Below are positions 49,403 to 58,321 of a stretch of 58,321 bases of DNA, one piece after another. Made by a program: the position numbers and the translations under genes. The notes below the pieces were generated by a model. The model ran no database searches. It was not told the origin of the DNA and worked only from the letters and a program-made list of their open reading frames with translations. How positions within the stretch are numbered: the stretch's first letter is position 1; every line of letters begins with the position of its first letter. This DNA is from Microcaldota archaeon (lineage in GTDB: Archaea; Micrarchaeota; Micrarchaeia; Micrarchaeales; Micrarchaeaceae): positions 1-58,321 of the forward strand of contig JAKAUR010000008.1 of assembly GCA_021827665.1 (NCBI GenBank), written 5' to 3'.

Positions 49403-49551
49403 TCTAACACCCGTTACGTTCTGATTTTGCCGACAGCATATTTATTAATTGCGAAGGATGCTGCCAATTTCGCATTGCGAAATCTTGCTTTACTCCAAAA
49501 TCAAATCAATTATAAAATTTTAGCTTTCAATAGATATAAATCGGTGCTCAA

Positions 49552-50598
49552 TTGATAGCTGTCAGCTCTGGGTTTATAAGCGGGCTCTACTCCGCGATAT
49601 ATGCATATCTGCACAGCTACATGCCTGCAATATACGCGAATGTCCTTTCTTTCCTGATATCATTTGTAATATTCGCAATAGTACTTTCAATACTCATAGT
49701 CCTTTTCGTATACTTGTTCGGGTGGGGCGAAAGGAAGATAATGGGCAGGATGCAATCTAGGCACGGGCCTACCTATACCGGGCCGTTCGGCATACTGCAG
49801 AACATGGCAGACGTCCTGAAGCTGCTTTCTAAGGAAAACATAATTCCAAACAATGCAGACATGCCGATATTCGGGATGATACTGCCAGTGGTATACGCGC
49901 TTTTCGTATTTACTTTTGCGTTCATACCCATAACGAGTACTTTCGTTGGCATAAACACCTCAATAGCGCTCATAGCGGTTTTCCTGGTGCTTTCGTTCAT
50001 GCCGCTTCTATTGTTCCTTGCGGGGTGGACAAGCGGAAACAAGTTCGGATCGATAAGCGCGCAAAGGTCGGTAATAATGCTGGTGAGCTACGAAGTTCCA
50101 CTCATTCTTGTCATAGCCTCGGTCGCGATAGCGGCGCACGGATTCTCGTTCATGAACATAGTGGCGTCTCAGTCTCACGTGTGGTACGCACTGATGCTGC
50201 CGATAGGCTTCGTTCTTTTCTTCATAATAATGCTGGCGGAGCTCGAAAGGCCGCCGTTCGACATAAGGGAGGCAGACAACGAGCTGATAGCAGGCTGGCT
50301 TACGGATGTAAGCGCTCCATATTACGGCCTCGCGCTTTTCTTGGATTATACCAGGATGTTCGTCGGGACTTTGCTGATTACGATATTATTCCTAGGTGGC
50401 TGGAACGGTCCCGTTCTGCCTCCATTCGCATGGACGATAATAAAAGTGGTAATACTTACGATTTTCATAATAATAATAAGGGCGACCACTGTCAGGATGA
50501 CGATACGCAAGCTGCTAAGGATAGGCTGGCTCTACCTGCTGCCACTGGCAGTAATAAACGTTTTGGCATCATATATAATATTCGTGTGGTTGGCATGA
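49552..50598 (+). CDS. nuoH: Respiratory complex I subunit H
   Basis: GWGERKIMGRMQSRHGPTYTGPFGILQNMADVLKL; ELERPPFDIREADNELIAGW. Confidence 0.95.
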   Translation: MIAVSSGFISGLYSAIYAYLHSYMPAIYANVLSFLISFVIFAIVLSILIVLFVYLFGWGERKIMGRMQSRHGPTYTGPFGILQNMADVLKLLSKENIIPNNADMPIFGMILPVVYALFVFTFAFIPITSTFVGINTSIALIAVFLVLSFMPLLLFLAGWTSGNKFGSISAQRSVIMLVSYEVPLILVIASVAIAAHGFSFMNIVASQSHVWYALMLPIGFVLFFIIMLAELERPPFDIREADNELIAGWLTDVSAPYYGLALFLDYTRMFVGTLLITILFLGGWNGPVLPPFAWTIIKVVILTIFIIIIRATTVRMTIRKLLRIGWLYLLPLAVINVLASYIIFVWLA

Positions 50599-50960
50599 CA
50601 ATAATGAAAGGAGTATATGAAGTGGGCAAGGGGTTGCTCAAGAAGCCCTCCACGCTAGAATACCCGGAGGTCAGGGAGGACCTCGCGGACAATTACAGGG
50701 GCATACACAAGCTCGACATGAAAACGTGCATAAGCTGCGCCGCATGCGCAAGGATATGCCCGAACCAAACGATAGACATGGTCGACACTGAAACGGACAA
50801 GGGAACAAAAAAGATGCCACAGATAAACCTAGAACGATGCCTTTTCTGCGCCCTGTGCGAGGAGGTGTGTCCTCCACAATGCCTGATACTTACCAAGGAC
50901 TACGATTACGAAGCATACGACAGGAGGGAATACGTCAAGCGTCCGGAAGACCTGCAATGA
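50595..50960 (+). CDS. nuoI: Respiratory complex I subunit I (2x[4Fe-4S])
   Basis: CISCAACARICP and CLFCALCEEVCP. Confidence 0.93.
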   Translation: MTIMKGVYEVGKGLLKKPSTLEYPEVREDLADNYRGIHKLDMKTCISCAACARICPNQTIDMVDTETDKGTKKMPQINLERCLFCALCEEVCPPQCLILTKDYDYEAYDRREYVKRPEDLQ

Positions 50961-50968
50961 GGTTTTGA

Positions 50969-51454
50969 ATGTACGAAATTTGGCTGTTGGTCATCGTTGC
51001 AATAATTGCAGTGCTTGAACTGGCAGCGATAGCATTCATATTCATATCGAAAAGCCTTCTGCACTCGGTCATAAGCCTGACTCTTGCGTTTGTGGCGAAT
51101 TCGGCCCTTTTCCTGGCCATGCAGCAGCCCTTCCTCGCGATAATACAGCTCTTCATATTCGTCGGCGGCATATCCACGTATGCCATTGTCGGCGTCGCTT
51201 CGGCCAGCTTTTCCAAATTTCCACATACAAACAAAGTCGTTTTCATGGCTGTGTTCATAATACTGCTGGCATTGATATCATACCCTATATTCGGGATGAA
51301 AAATACCACAGCACAGCACAACCCGTTTACCGCGCTTCAGGTAAAAACGGGGATATCGTCATACATCGGTCTTTTCTATTTGATAACGGCGATGCTGTTT
51401 GGCATAGCAATAGGCTCAATAATTCTGGTAAAATCTCTTGGACGATCTAAATGA
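50969..51454 (+). CDS. nuoJ: Respiratory complex I subunit J
   Basis: Membrane protein in nuo order; IQLFIFVGGISTYAIVGVA. Confidence 0.88.
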   Translation: MYEIWLLVIVAIIAVLELAAIAFIFISKSLLHSVISLTLAFVANSALFLAMQQPFLAIIQLFIFVGGISTYAIVGVASASFSKFPHTNKVVFMAVFIILLALISYPIFGMKNTTAQHNPFTALQVKTGISSYIGLFYLITAMLFGIAIGSIILVKSLGRSK

Positions 51455-51750
51455 TGGAGCAGGTATTCATATTTCTGGGCTTCGCCGTGTTCGTTCTTGG
51501 CGTGGCCGGGATAGTTTCAAGCAGGAACGTTATCGTAATGCTGCTTTCTACAGAAGTGATAATGCTATCGGCATCCTTCATGGCTGTAGTGTTCTTCAAC
51601 TTTAACGTAAACGGCAGCATAGTTCCGCTACTGTTCGTAATATGGTCAATAGCGGCAGCAGAGGTCATAATGGTCATAGTGTTCTACAGATATCTTGCGG
51701 GCAGCAAGGCGAGCCTCGACATAAAATCGCTTTCGAAACTCAGGGATTGA
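51451..51750 (+). CDS. nuoK: Respiratory complex I subunit K
   Basis: NVIVMLLSTEVIMLSASFMAV. Confidence 0.92.
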   Translation: MMEQVFIFLGFAVFVLGVAGIVSSRNVIVMLLSTEVIMLSASFMAVVFFNFNVNGSIVPLLFVIWSIAAAEVIMVIVFYRYLAGSKASLDIKSLSKLRD

Positions 51751-51751
51751 A

Positions 51752-53518
51752 ATGCTTACGCTGTTGGTAATATTTCCGCTTTTGGCTGCATCATTCCTAG
51801 CCCTGCTTACCTATGGGAGGGAAAAATACACCGGTCCCATAGTGCTTGCTGGAAGCCTGCTCACCTCCTTGATGATCGCATACGCGTCGTTTTACTCTTA
51901 CGGCAAGATACAGGAGCTAGGCTGGTTCGGGATATCTGGTTACACATTCCACATAACAACGGAATTGCTTCCCCTAAACGTCATACTCGCGATGCTCATC
52001 GGAACCATAACGCCTTTGATAATCCTGTATTCGATGGGTTACATGGACTCGAAGGTGGAGAGGCCAAGGTTCTTCTTCGAGATGGGTGTCTTTGCCTCGG
52101 CAATGCTTCTTTTTGCGATATCGGGCAATTTCATAACCATGTTCATAGCATGGGAGATGCTCGGAATAACGAGCTATCTGCTCATAGGCTTCTGGTACTA
52201 CAAGGAGCATGCGCCATATGCGGCCAGAAAATCAATATCCACGATAATCATAGGGGACTTCTCGATGCTTGCAGCAATGCTGATAATATGGTCGTCCTAC
52301 CATACGTTCAGTTTCTCCGCCATACTTTCAGCCCCTTCTACCTTTTACTTGCCAATAGCGATGTTTTTTGTTCTCGTGGCATGCTTTACCAAATCGGCGC
52401 AGTTTCCGTTCCACGAATGGCTTGCCGACGCCATGGAAGGCCCGACTCCAGTTTCCGCATTTCTTCATTCATCCACAATGGTCAAGGCCGGCGTATTCCT
52501 GGTTCTTGTGCTTTCGCCGCTTTTCTTCAAGGCGGGCCTATCTGAACTGATACTTTCAATAGGTATAATATCCGTGATTCTGGGTGCCTCGAATGCCATA
52601 TCTTCTCATCATGTCAAAAAAATACTCGCATATTCAACCATAGAAGACCTCGGACTGATGTTCGTGGCCATAGGACTTCATGCAATAATAGCAGCCGTGC
52701 TGTTCTTCATAGTACAGGCGTTCTACAAAGCCGTCCTTTTCATGTCTGCCGGATCCATAATGAGGGCGAACAACGAGGAGGAGGACATATACAAGCTATA
52801 CGGCTCATCAAGCAGGAAGTCGCTTTATGTGCCTATGCTTATAGGTGCGGTTTCGATAGCTGGCATATTCCCCTTGAGCGGCTTCTTTGGAAAAGCAGCA
52901 ATAGACACGGCAGCCTCATCTAACATTTTTGCATATATTATCCTTGTAATAATAGACTTCGCAACAAGCGCCTACATATTCAGGTGGATGTTCATACACT
53001 CGCGCAAAGCCCCAAAGGCGCATACGGGCAATTACGGTCAGATACCACGCAGCATGATATACGCAGGTGCGATAACATCCGTGCTTGTAATACTCGCTGC
53101 GTTTGTTTTCCTCTACATAAGCGGCTTCCTTTCCTATTACGGATACAGCGCAGGCCTGTCAATAAGCCTGCTTGATTCGATAATTGAAACCGTAGCTGTA
53201 GTGCTGGGGATAGCAGCATCGTACAAGCTTTTCGTCCTGGCAAAGCCTACCGGAGCGATAAAAACGCGCCTATACTACGCGCTTTTCAACAGCGTGCTGG
53301 TAAATTCGGCTTACGCGTACATTGCCAAGGCTATTATGTATTTTGCAGAGGGGATTAACGTTCTGGACGAGCTCATATATGGATTTTTCGCCTCGGGGGG
53401 CGAAGGCATGGTAGCCATATCGAATAAGCTAAGGCTGATAGTCACGGGAGATACAAACAATTATCTGATAGCCTTCGTGGCTGGCATAATACTCATAATA
53501 TTGCTTTTGCTGGTGTAA
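51752..53518 (+). CDS. nuoL: Respiratory complex I subunit L
   Basis: FFEMGVFASAMLLFAISGNFITMFIAWEMLGITSYLLIGFW; EGPTPVSAFLHSSTMVKAGVFLV. Confidence 0.95.
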   Translation: MLTLLVIFPLLAASFLALLTYGREKYTGPIVLAGSLLTSLMIAYASFYSYGKIQELGWFGISGYTFHITTELLPLNVILAMLIGTITPLIILYSMGYMDSKVERPRFFFEMGVFASAMLLFAISGNFITMFIAWEMLGITSYLLIGFWYYKEHAPYAARKSISTIIIGDFSMLAAMLIIWSSYHTFSFSAILSAPSTFYLPIAMFFVLVACFTKSAQFPFHEWLADAMEGPTPVSAFLHSSTMVKAGVFLVLVLSPLFFKAGLSELILSIGIISVILGASNAISSHHVKKILAYSTIEDLGLMFVAIGLHAIIAAVLFFIVQAFYKAVLFMSAGSIMRANNEEEDIYKLYGSSSRKSLYVPMLIGAVSIAGIFPLSGFFGKAAIDTAASSNIFAYIILVIIDFATSAYIFRWMFIHSRKAPKAHTGNYGQIPRSMIYAGAITSVLVILAAFVFLYISGFLSYYGYSAGLSISLLDSIIETVAVVLGIAASYKLFVLAKPTGAIKTRLYYALFNSVLVNSAYAYIAKAIMYFAEGINVLDELIYGFFASGGEGMVAISNKLRLIVTGDTNNYLIAFVAGIILIILLLLV

Positions 53519-54939
53519 TGGTGTTTCCGATACTTTTCGTAATGCTTGCCGTCCTCGGCATAGGGGGTCTAGCGTCAGTGCTGGTAAGCAGTTATTCCGG
53601 CTCCAAGCGCATCGCAATACTTTTCAGTGCTATTGTACTCCTGATAGCCGCATACATGGTATTCGAAGCGATTACGGTTTCGGGATTTCTGGGCAGCACT
53701 GAATCACTTCCATACATAGGACAGTTCGGAATATACTTCTCATTCACAGCCACGCAATTCGGAGTGGTGCTGGTGCTGCTTGCTTCAATAGTCTCTTTTG
53801 CGGCATCTGTCGCGGTTTCAACCAAATTCGAGAACACAAAAAACCTTTATCCCCTCATACTGCTTTTTGAATTCTCCGCGATAGGGCTATTCGTTTCTGC
53901 CAACCTGTTCCTTTTCTACATATTCTGGGATGTCGGCGTAGCGGCATCATACTTCCTGATAAGTGCTTTCGGAAAGGGAGAGAACAAGCATGCGGCGAAC
54001 ACCTTCCTCATATATTCGATATCCGCCAGCGCAGTACTGCTTTTCGGCATAATGCTGATATATTTCTACACTCCTGTCCATTCGTTCGACATAAGCTACA
54101 TTGCGTCGCACAGCTTCGAAATACCCGTAGATATACAAGGCACGATATTCACGCTCTTCTTCCTTGCGTTCATGGTCAAAATGCCGATATTCCCATTCCA
54201 CTCCTGGATTGCAAACGCATATTCCGAAGCGCCAACACAGGGTTCAATGCTCATATCAGGGGTTCTGTCAAAATTCGGGGCCTACGGCATGCTTCTGCTC
54301 TTCACAATTTTCTCCTTTTCATCGGAGTTTGCGAAATACGCTTTCGTGACAGGCGCGATATCGGCGTTCTATGCCGCTTTTGTTGTAATGAGGCAAAAGG
54401 ATCTTAAGAGGATAATCGCGTATTCCAGCATGCTGGAATCCGGGATAATACTGGTAGGCATATCGTCGCTTAACGTTTTCGGAACCGCCGGTGCGCTATA
54501 CCTGATGCTTGCGCACGGCCTCGTGATGGCCTTGATGTTTGCGGTAATAGGCGGTATAGAAATCTCATACGGCAGCAGGAACATAACGATGCTGAAGGGC
54601 ATTGTAAGGGACTCGGTAGGTTCGGCATACTCATTCCTGGTGGGTATCTTCGCATCCACCGGCATACCGTTGACTGCAGGATTCATAGCCGACGTTCTTA
54701 TATTCATAGGCGCAATAAAAACCTACGGTTTATACGGTGCTATACCTATATTCAGCATAATGCTGCTCGGTTTTTACATGTATTACGCTATAAACAAATC
54801 ATTCCTTTCTACGAAGGAGTCGTCACAGAGCATAGCCAAGCTGCCCAGGCAAATGGCGTTCACATATGCCATAGCAATGGCTGCAATATTCATTTTCGGA
54901 ATATTCCCCTATCTGGTGACTGCGCTTTTCGGCATATGA
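53518..54939 (+). CDS. nuoM: Respiratory complex I subunit M
   Basis: MVKMPIFPFHSWIANAYSEAPTQGSMLISGVLSKFGAYGML. Confidence 0.93.
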   Translation: MVFPILFVMLAVLGIGGLASVLVSSYSGSKRIAILFSAIVLLIAAYMVFEAITVSGFLGSTESLPYIGQFGIYFSFTATQFGVVLVLLASIVSFAASVAVSTKFENTKNLYPLILLFEFSAIGLFVSANLFLFYIFWDVGVAASYFLISAFGKGENKHAANTFLIYSISASAVLLFGIMLIYFYTPVHSFDISYIASHSFEIPVDIQGTIFTLFFLAFMVKMPIFPFHSWIANAYSEAPTQGSMLISGVLSKFGAYGMLLLFTIFSFSSEFAKYAFVTGAISAFYAAFVVMRQKDLKRIIAYSSMLESGIILVGISSLNVFGTAGALYLMLAHGLVMALMFAVIGGIEISYGSRNITMLKGIVRDSVGSAYSFLVGIFASTGIPLTAGFIADVLIFIGAIKTYGLYGAIPIFSIMLLGFYMYYAINKSFLSTKESSQSIAKLPRQMAFTYAIAMAAIFIFGIFPYLVTALFGI

Positions 54940-56343
54940 GTGGTATCGATGTTTGAAATTCTGAATTTTGCCATCCCGATTCTTCTCGTAGCTCTTATAG
55001 CCTCCGGCCTCGCTACCGCCCTGCACAAAAACAAAAGGCTGTCGTTCTTTTCGAATACGATAATACTGTTATTGATTCTGGCTTTCGGGATATACTATTC
55101 CGTTTTTTCGATATCGTTCAACGTGGTTTCACTCTACAACGTTTATCCATTTTCGTCGTTCCTTTTGGTGCTGTTTCCCCTGGCTTTGCTCATAGTCAAC
55201 GCCGCAGCCATGCATCTCGATGAAAAATACGTGAAATTCGGAACCATGCTTCCGCTGCTTACCGTAGGCATACTGTCTGTTGGCATGGCGGCATCGCTCC
55301 TGGCAATAATAGTTTCAATAGAGCTCATGACTGTCCCGACGATACTCCTTATAGCATTCAAAGGGAAGCAGTTTGCCGAACCTGCGACGAAACTCTTCCT
55401 TATGGCTGCAATATCCATATCGGTACTCGCGTTCGCCATAACGCTTGTTTTCCCATATGATTCTAATCTGTCGCTCTCCCAGGCAGCATCGGGCAGCATA
55501 GGCTCACAATATTTCCTTATACTGGCTCTCGCACTGCTGATAGCATCGCTAGGCACCGAAGCAGCGCTATTCCCGTTTGATCTTTGGATACCGGACGTTT
55601 ATCAGGGGTCCCCGCACAGCGTAAGCCCGCTTCTGGCCGGAATAAACAAGAAAGTGGCATTCGTCGCCCTGATAGAAATAGCGTTCGTTGTGTTTTCTGG
55701 TCAAAAGGCGGAAATATCCCTTATATTCGAAGTGCTGGCCATACTTACAATGTTCTTCGGCAACCTCGGGGCAATGGTGCAGACAAACGTCAAGCGCATG
55801 CTGGCATATTCATCTATATCGCAGGCCGGATATATAATGGTCGGTCTCGCAGCGTTTTCTGTCTTCGGACTTGAAGCTTCCCTTTTCCAGATATTTGCGC
55901 ATTCGTTCATGATAATAGGTGCTTTTGTCCTAGCAGGATTCCTATCGATGGAGGGGCTCAACAGCATAAACGACTACTCTGGCTTGTACAAGAGGAGCGG
56001 TTTTCTTGCATTTTCGCTTACCATAATGATGCTGTCCATGGCTGGCATACCGGTTCTTATAGGCTTTGTTGGTAAGTTTCTGCTGTTCTCCAGCGCAATA
56101 AGCTCTGGATTGATTGCCCTGGCATTCATAGGCGTAATAAACAGTTTCCTCTCAATATACTATTATGGAAGGCTGATAAGCAACGTCTATTCCAGCAGAT
56201 CGCACAAGACCATGCACGTGCCCAAGGCAATATACCTGCCAATACTGGCTACGGTAGTAATAATAATCGTTTTCGGCGTATATCCGACGCCACTGATGTA
56301 CCTTGCACATTCTGCGGCTTCTTCATTGTTCTCGATCATTTGA
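54940..56343 (+). CDS. nuoN: Respiratory complex I subunit N
   Basis: FPFDLWIPDVYQGSPHSVSPLLAGINKKVAFVAL; VKRMLAYSSISQAGYIMVG. Confidence 0.93.
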   Translation: MVSMFEILNFAIPILLVALIASGLATALHKNKRLSFFSNTIILLLILAFGIYYSVFSISFNVVSLYNVYPFSSFLLVLFPLALLIVNAAAMHLDEKYVKFGTMLPLLTVGILSVGMAASLLAIIVSIELMTVPTILLIAFKGKQFAEPATKLFLMAAISISVLAFAITLVFPYDSNLSLSQAASGSIGSQYFLILALALLIASLGTEAALFPFDLWIPDVYQGSPHSVSPLLAGINKKVAFVALIEIAFVVFSGQKAEISLIFEVLAILTMFFGNLGAMVQTNVKRMLAYSSISQAGYIMVGLAAFSVFGLEASLFQIFAHSFMIIGAFVLAGFLSMEGLNSINDYSGLYKRSGFLAFSLTIMMLSMAGIPVLIGFVGKFLLFSSAISSGLIALAFIGVINSFLSIYYYGRLISNVYSSRSHKTMHVPKAIYLPILATVVIIIVFGVYPTPLMYLAHSAASSLFSII

Positions 56344-57442
56344 CTAATCTGCGCAGGAACAGGCGCTTAAGCATGAGCGTAGGACTGTCCATGTCTCCGT
56401 GCTTGGAGAAAAAGCTCTCTGCTCCGAGCGCCTTGGCAATGCCTATGAACCTTTCCATGTGCGCTTCGCTTACCTTTGAATAATAATCGTGCAGCATGGC
56501 ATGCATCTTCAGGTCAGTGCCGTAAGATCTCCTCCAGTCCTTGTCATAAAGCGAAAGCTTCCTGTCTTCCTTGAGGTGGAGGTATATGCTTCTAGCTGCT
56601 ACTTTCGCGCACGCTATCCCGAATATTATGCCTCCTCCTGTTGTTGCCTTCGTCTGGCCCGCTGCATCCCCTACCAAAATTACGTTGCCCTCTGCGGTTT
56701 TCGCCCTGCTTGAAACCGGTATTATGCTTGCGAGGCCCTTGACAAGTTCCGCATTGCCTATGACGCTTTTTACGCCCTCTGTCTCTGCAAACAAGTCAAA
56801 TGCCATTACACTGTGTTTTTTCACCCTGTCCGTTATGCCTATGCCAAGCTCTGCAACGGAATCCGAATACGGGGCAATCCAGCCGAAGAACCCCTGGGCA
56901 TATTTTTTCGAGAAATAAAGGTCCACCATGCTCCTATCGCCTATTTTGGCATTCTTGTATTCTGCCTTGTACGTTAAAACGAAGTTCTCTATTTGCGGGA
57001 AAGAAAATGCCCTCGCCACGCTTGACACTGCGCCGTCCGCTCCGACTATTATGGTGTTGCCATCGTCAAAATCACGTATCTGCTCCAAACTAAGCCTGCT
57101 GCCGAGTTTTATGTCCACGCCTGCCTCGACTGCGCTCCTGTAATTAATCTCTGCAAGCTTTCCCCTGTCAAGGACGTATGCCTGCACCTTTTCAGTGCTT
57201 ACCTTGAGCGTCTGCCTACCGAAATGAAGCCTTGCGCCATTGAGGGTGTTCACTATGCTCTCCTTATACTCTATGCCGCTGAGCTCGAGGCCCCTCTTGG
57301 AAAGTATGCCAGAAGCTTTTTCAGACCCTTCGGCAACGCTCTTTTTCCCGTCATAGACCGTTACATCAAGACCGTAACCAGTAAGCTCCTTGGCCATAGC
57401 CAGGCCAATTATGCCGGCACCTACTATAACTACTCTTTTCAA
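56336..57442 (-). CDS. FAD-dependent geranylgeranyl reductase family protein
   Basis: VVIVGAGIIGLAMAKEL; GNVILVGDAAGQTKATTGGGI. Confidence 0.88.
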   Translation of the reverse strand: MKRVVIVGAGIIGLAMAKELTGYGLDVTVYDGKKSVAEGSEKASGILSKRGLELSGIEYKESIVNTLNGARLHFGRQTLKVSTEKVQAYVLDRGKLAEINYRSAVEAGVDIKLGSRLSLEQIRDFDDGNTIIVGADGAVSSVARAFSFPQIENFVLTYKAEYKNAKIGDRSMVDLYFSKKYAQGFFGWIAPYSDSVAELGIGITDRVKKHSVMAFDLFAETEGVKSVIGNAELVKGLASIIPVSSRAKTAEGNVILVGDAAGQTKATTGGGIIFGIACAKVAARSIYLHLKEDRKLSLYDKDWRRSYGTDLKMHAMLHDYYSKVSEAHMERFIGIAKALGAESFFSKHGDMDSPTLMLKRLFLRRLVK

Positions 57443-57497
57443 CCGAAACGCCTCTGCGGTATTTATAGCTTTCTATTTAAACTTATTATTAACTGCG

Positions 57498-57862
57498 GTG
57501 GTTCAACGCCAAACAAGAAAAGCACAAAAAAAAGCGATACAAAACCGGCAGGCGCCCAAACAGGAAGCCTGGAATCTCCTAAAATATCCATTTATAACAT
57601 AGTCGTCAGTGCTGATCTTCATGCTGTCGTGGACCTTTACGCCTTATCGAAGGAGGTAAAGGCCGTGGATTATGAGCCTGAGCAGTTTCCCGGGGCCATA
57701 TTCAAAATATCAGAGTCCAGGACTGTCATACTGTTCAAGAACGGCAAAATGATCTGCACCGGAGCGAGGACCGAACCTGAGGTCAAGAGCATACTCGAAT
57801 ACGTTGCAAAAGTAATGTCAAAATACGTGATTTCACTGAATCCTCCGGAAAAGGAAAAGTGA
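57498..57862 (+). CDS. Single-repeat (half-length) TATA-binding-protein-like gene, needs a -1 shift or one extra A at an A8 tract
   Basis: ISIYNIVVSADLHAVVDLYALSKEVKAVDYEPEQFPGAIFKISESRTVILFKNGKMICTGARTEPEVKSILEYVAKVM then short tail and stop; GTG at 57498 in a different frame. Confidence 0.75.
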
Positions 57863-57871
57863 ATTCCTAAA

Positions 57872-58321
57872 TCAGGATTTCGAGACCAATTTAAGTTCCT
57901 TGTCGAATTCCCTGAAGAAATGCCCCCAAGAATAGTTTTTGATTACGTGTTTTCTTCCTTCCCTGCCCATCCTTGAGGCAAAATCCTGATCCTTAGATAT
58001 TTTCAACATTGCGTTGCACATGGAATGCTCGTCATTGACTAGGTAGCCGGTCTTGCCGTCTATCACGGTCTCTTTTGGTCCCCCTTGGTTGAGAGCTATG
58101 ACTGGCTTGGAGCTTGCCATCGCCTCAAGCGGTACGAGCCCGTAGTCTTCGTTCATGGGAGGGTACAGAACGGCCGTGGCGCCTGAGTAAGCATTCCTGA
58201 ACTCTTCCTCGTCAACGTTAGTCATTATTGAAATATCCTTCCTGCCTTTTACCATCTTGGCTATGCGGTTGTAATAATCCTGATAAAAGGCGTCCTTTGA
58301 CACTGCGCCCATGAGTACGAG
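57872..58321 (-). CDS. Glycosyltransferase family 1/4, C-terminal part, runs off window
   Basis: YSGATAVLYPPMNEDYGLVPLEAMASSKPVIALNQGGPKETV; frame open to window edge. Confidence 0.93.
   Translation of the reverse strand, partial: LVLMGAVSKDAFYQDYYNRIAKMVKGRKDISIMTNVDEEEFRNAYSGATAVLYPPMNEDYGLVPLEAMASSKPVIALNQGGPKETVIDGKTGYLVNDEHSMCNAMLKISKDQDFASRMGREGRKHVIKNYSWGHFFREFDKELKLVSKS

Noticed and set aside
50025-50570. 311-aa ORF overlapping nuoH
   Set aside because: Only the 3' part (from 50595) is real (NuoI); upstream portion is out-of-frame nuoH
57862-58321. Second TBP repeat downstream or in another frame
   Set aside because: The region is occupied by the convergent glycosyltransferase with clear motifs; no TBP-like motif seen in other frames
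1-58321. CRISPR arrays or cas genes
   Set aside because: No regularly spaced direct repeats or Cas-like proteins noticed on reading

Overview
This 58.3-kb archaeal window looks like a DPANN/Micrarchaeota (ARMAN-like) chromosome segment, judged from gene content only. The left edge (about 1-4.5 kb) appears to be the right end of an integrative element: an intact tyrosine recombinase abuts the 3' end of a tRNA-Pro(CGG) gene, next to AT-rich cargo made of a beta-class DNA methyltransferase plus HNH nuclease and a coupled soluble/membrane gene pair of unknown function. The rest is mostly dense housekeeping: primase large subunit, lone 5S rRNA, two polyprenyl synthases, N-glycosylation/surface-protein genes, carAB, cysND, ABC transporter, prs, PCNA, MscS, a free-standing ThrRS editing domain, rnp4, taw1, a nuoHIJKLMN cluster and a geranylgeranyl reductase. 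Main findings: (1) a half-length, single-repeat TBP-like gene whose conserved frame has no canonical start and is reached only across an A8 tract; (2) a primase large subunit with only two cysteines and a PriX-like C-terminal region; (3) a tRNA-integrated island with candidate integrase arm sites, an ORF reading through the att/tRNA junction and an unassigned two-gene cassette; (4) a near-identical 29-bp repeat encoding the same LRALGYM C-terminus on CysD and the adjacent RHH protein; (5) a frameshifted CWC-type zinc-ribbon gene. No homology search was run; family names come from motif recognition.
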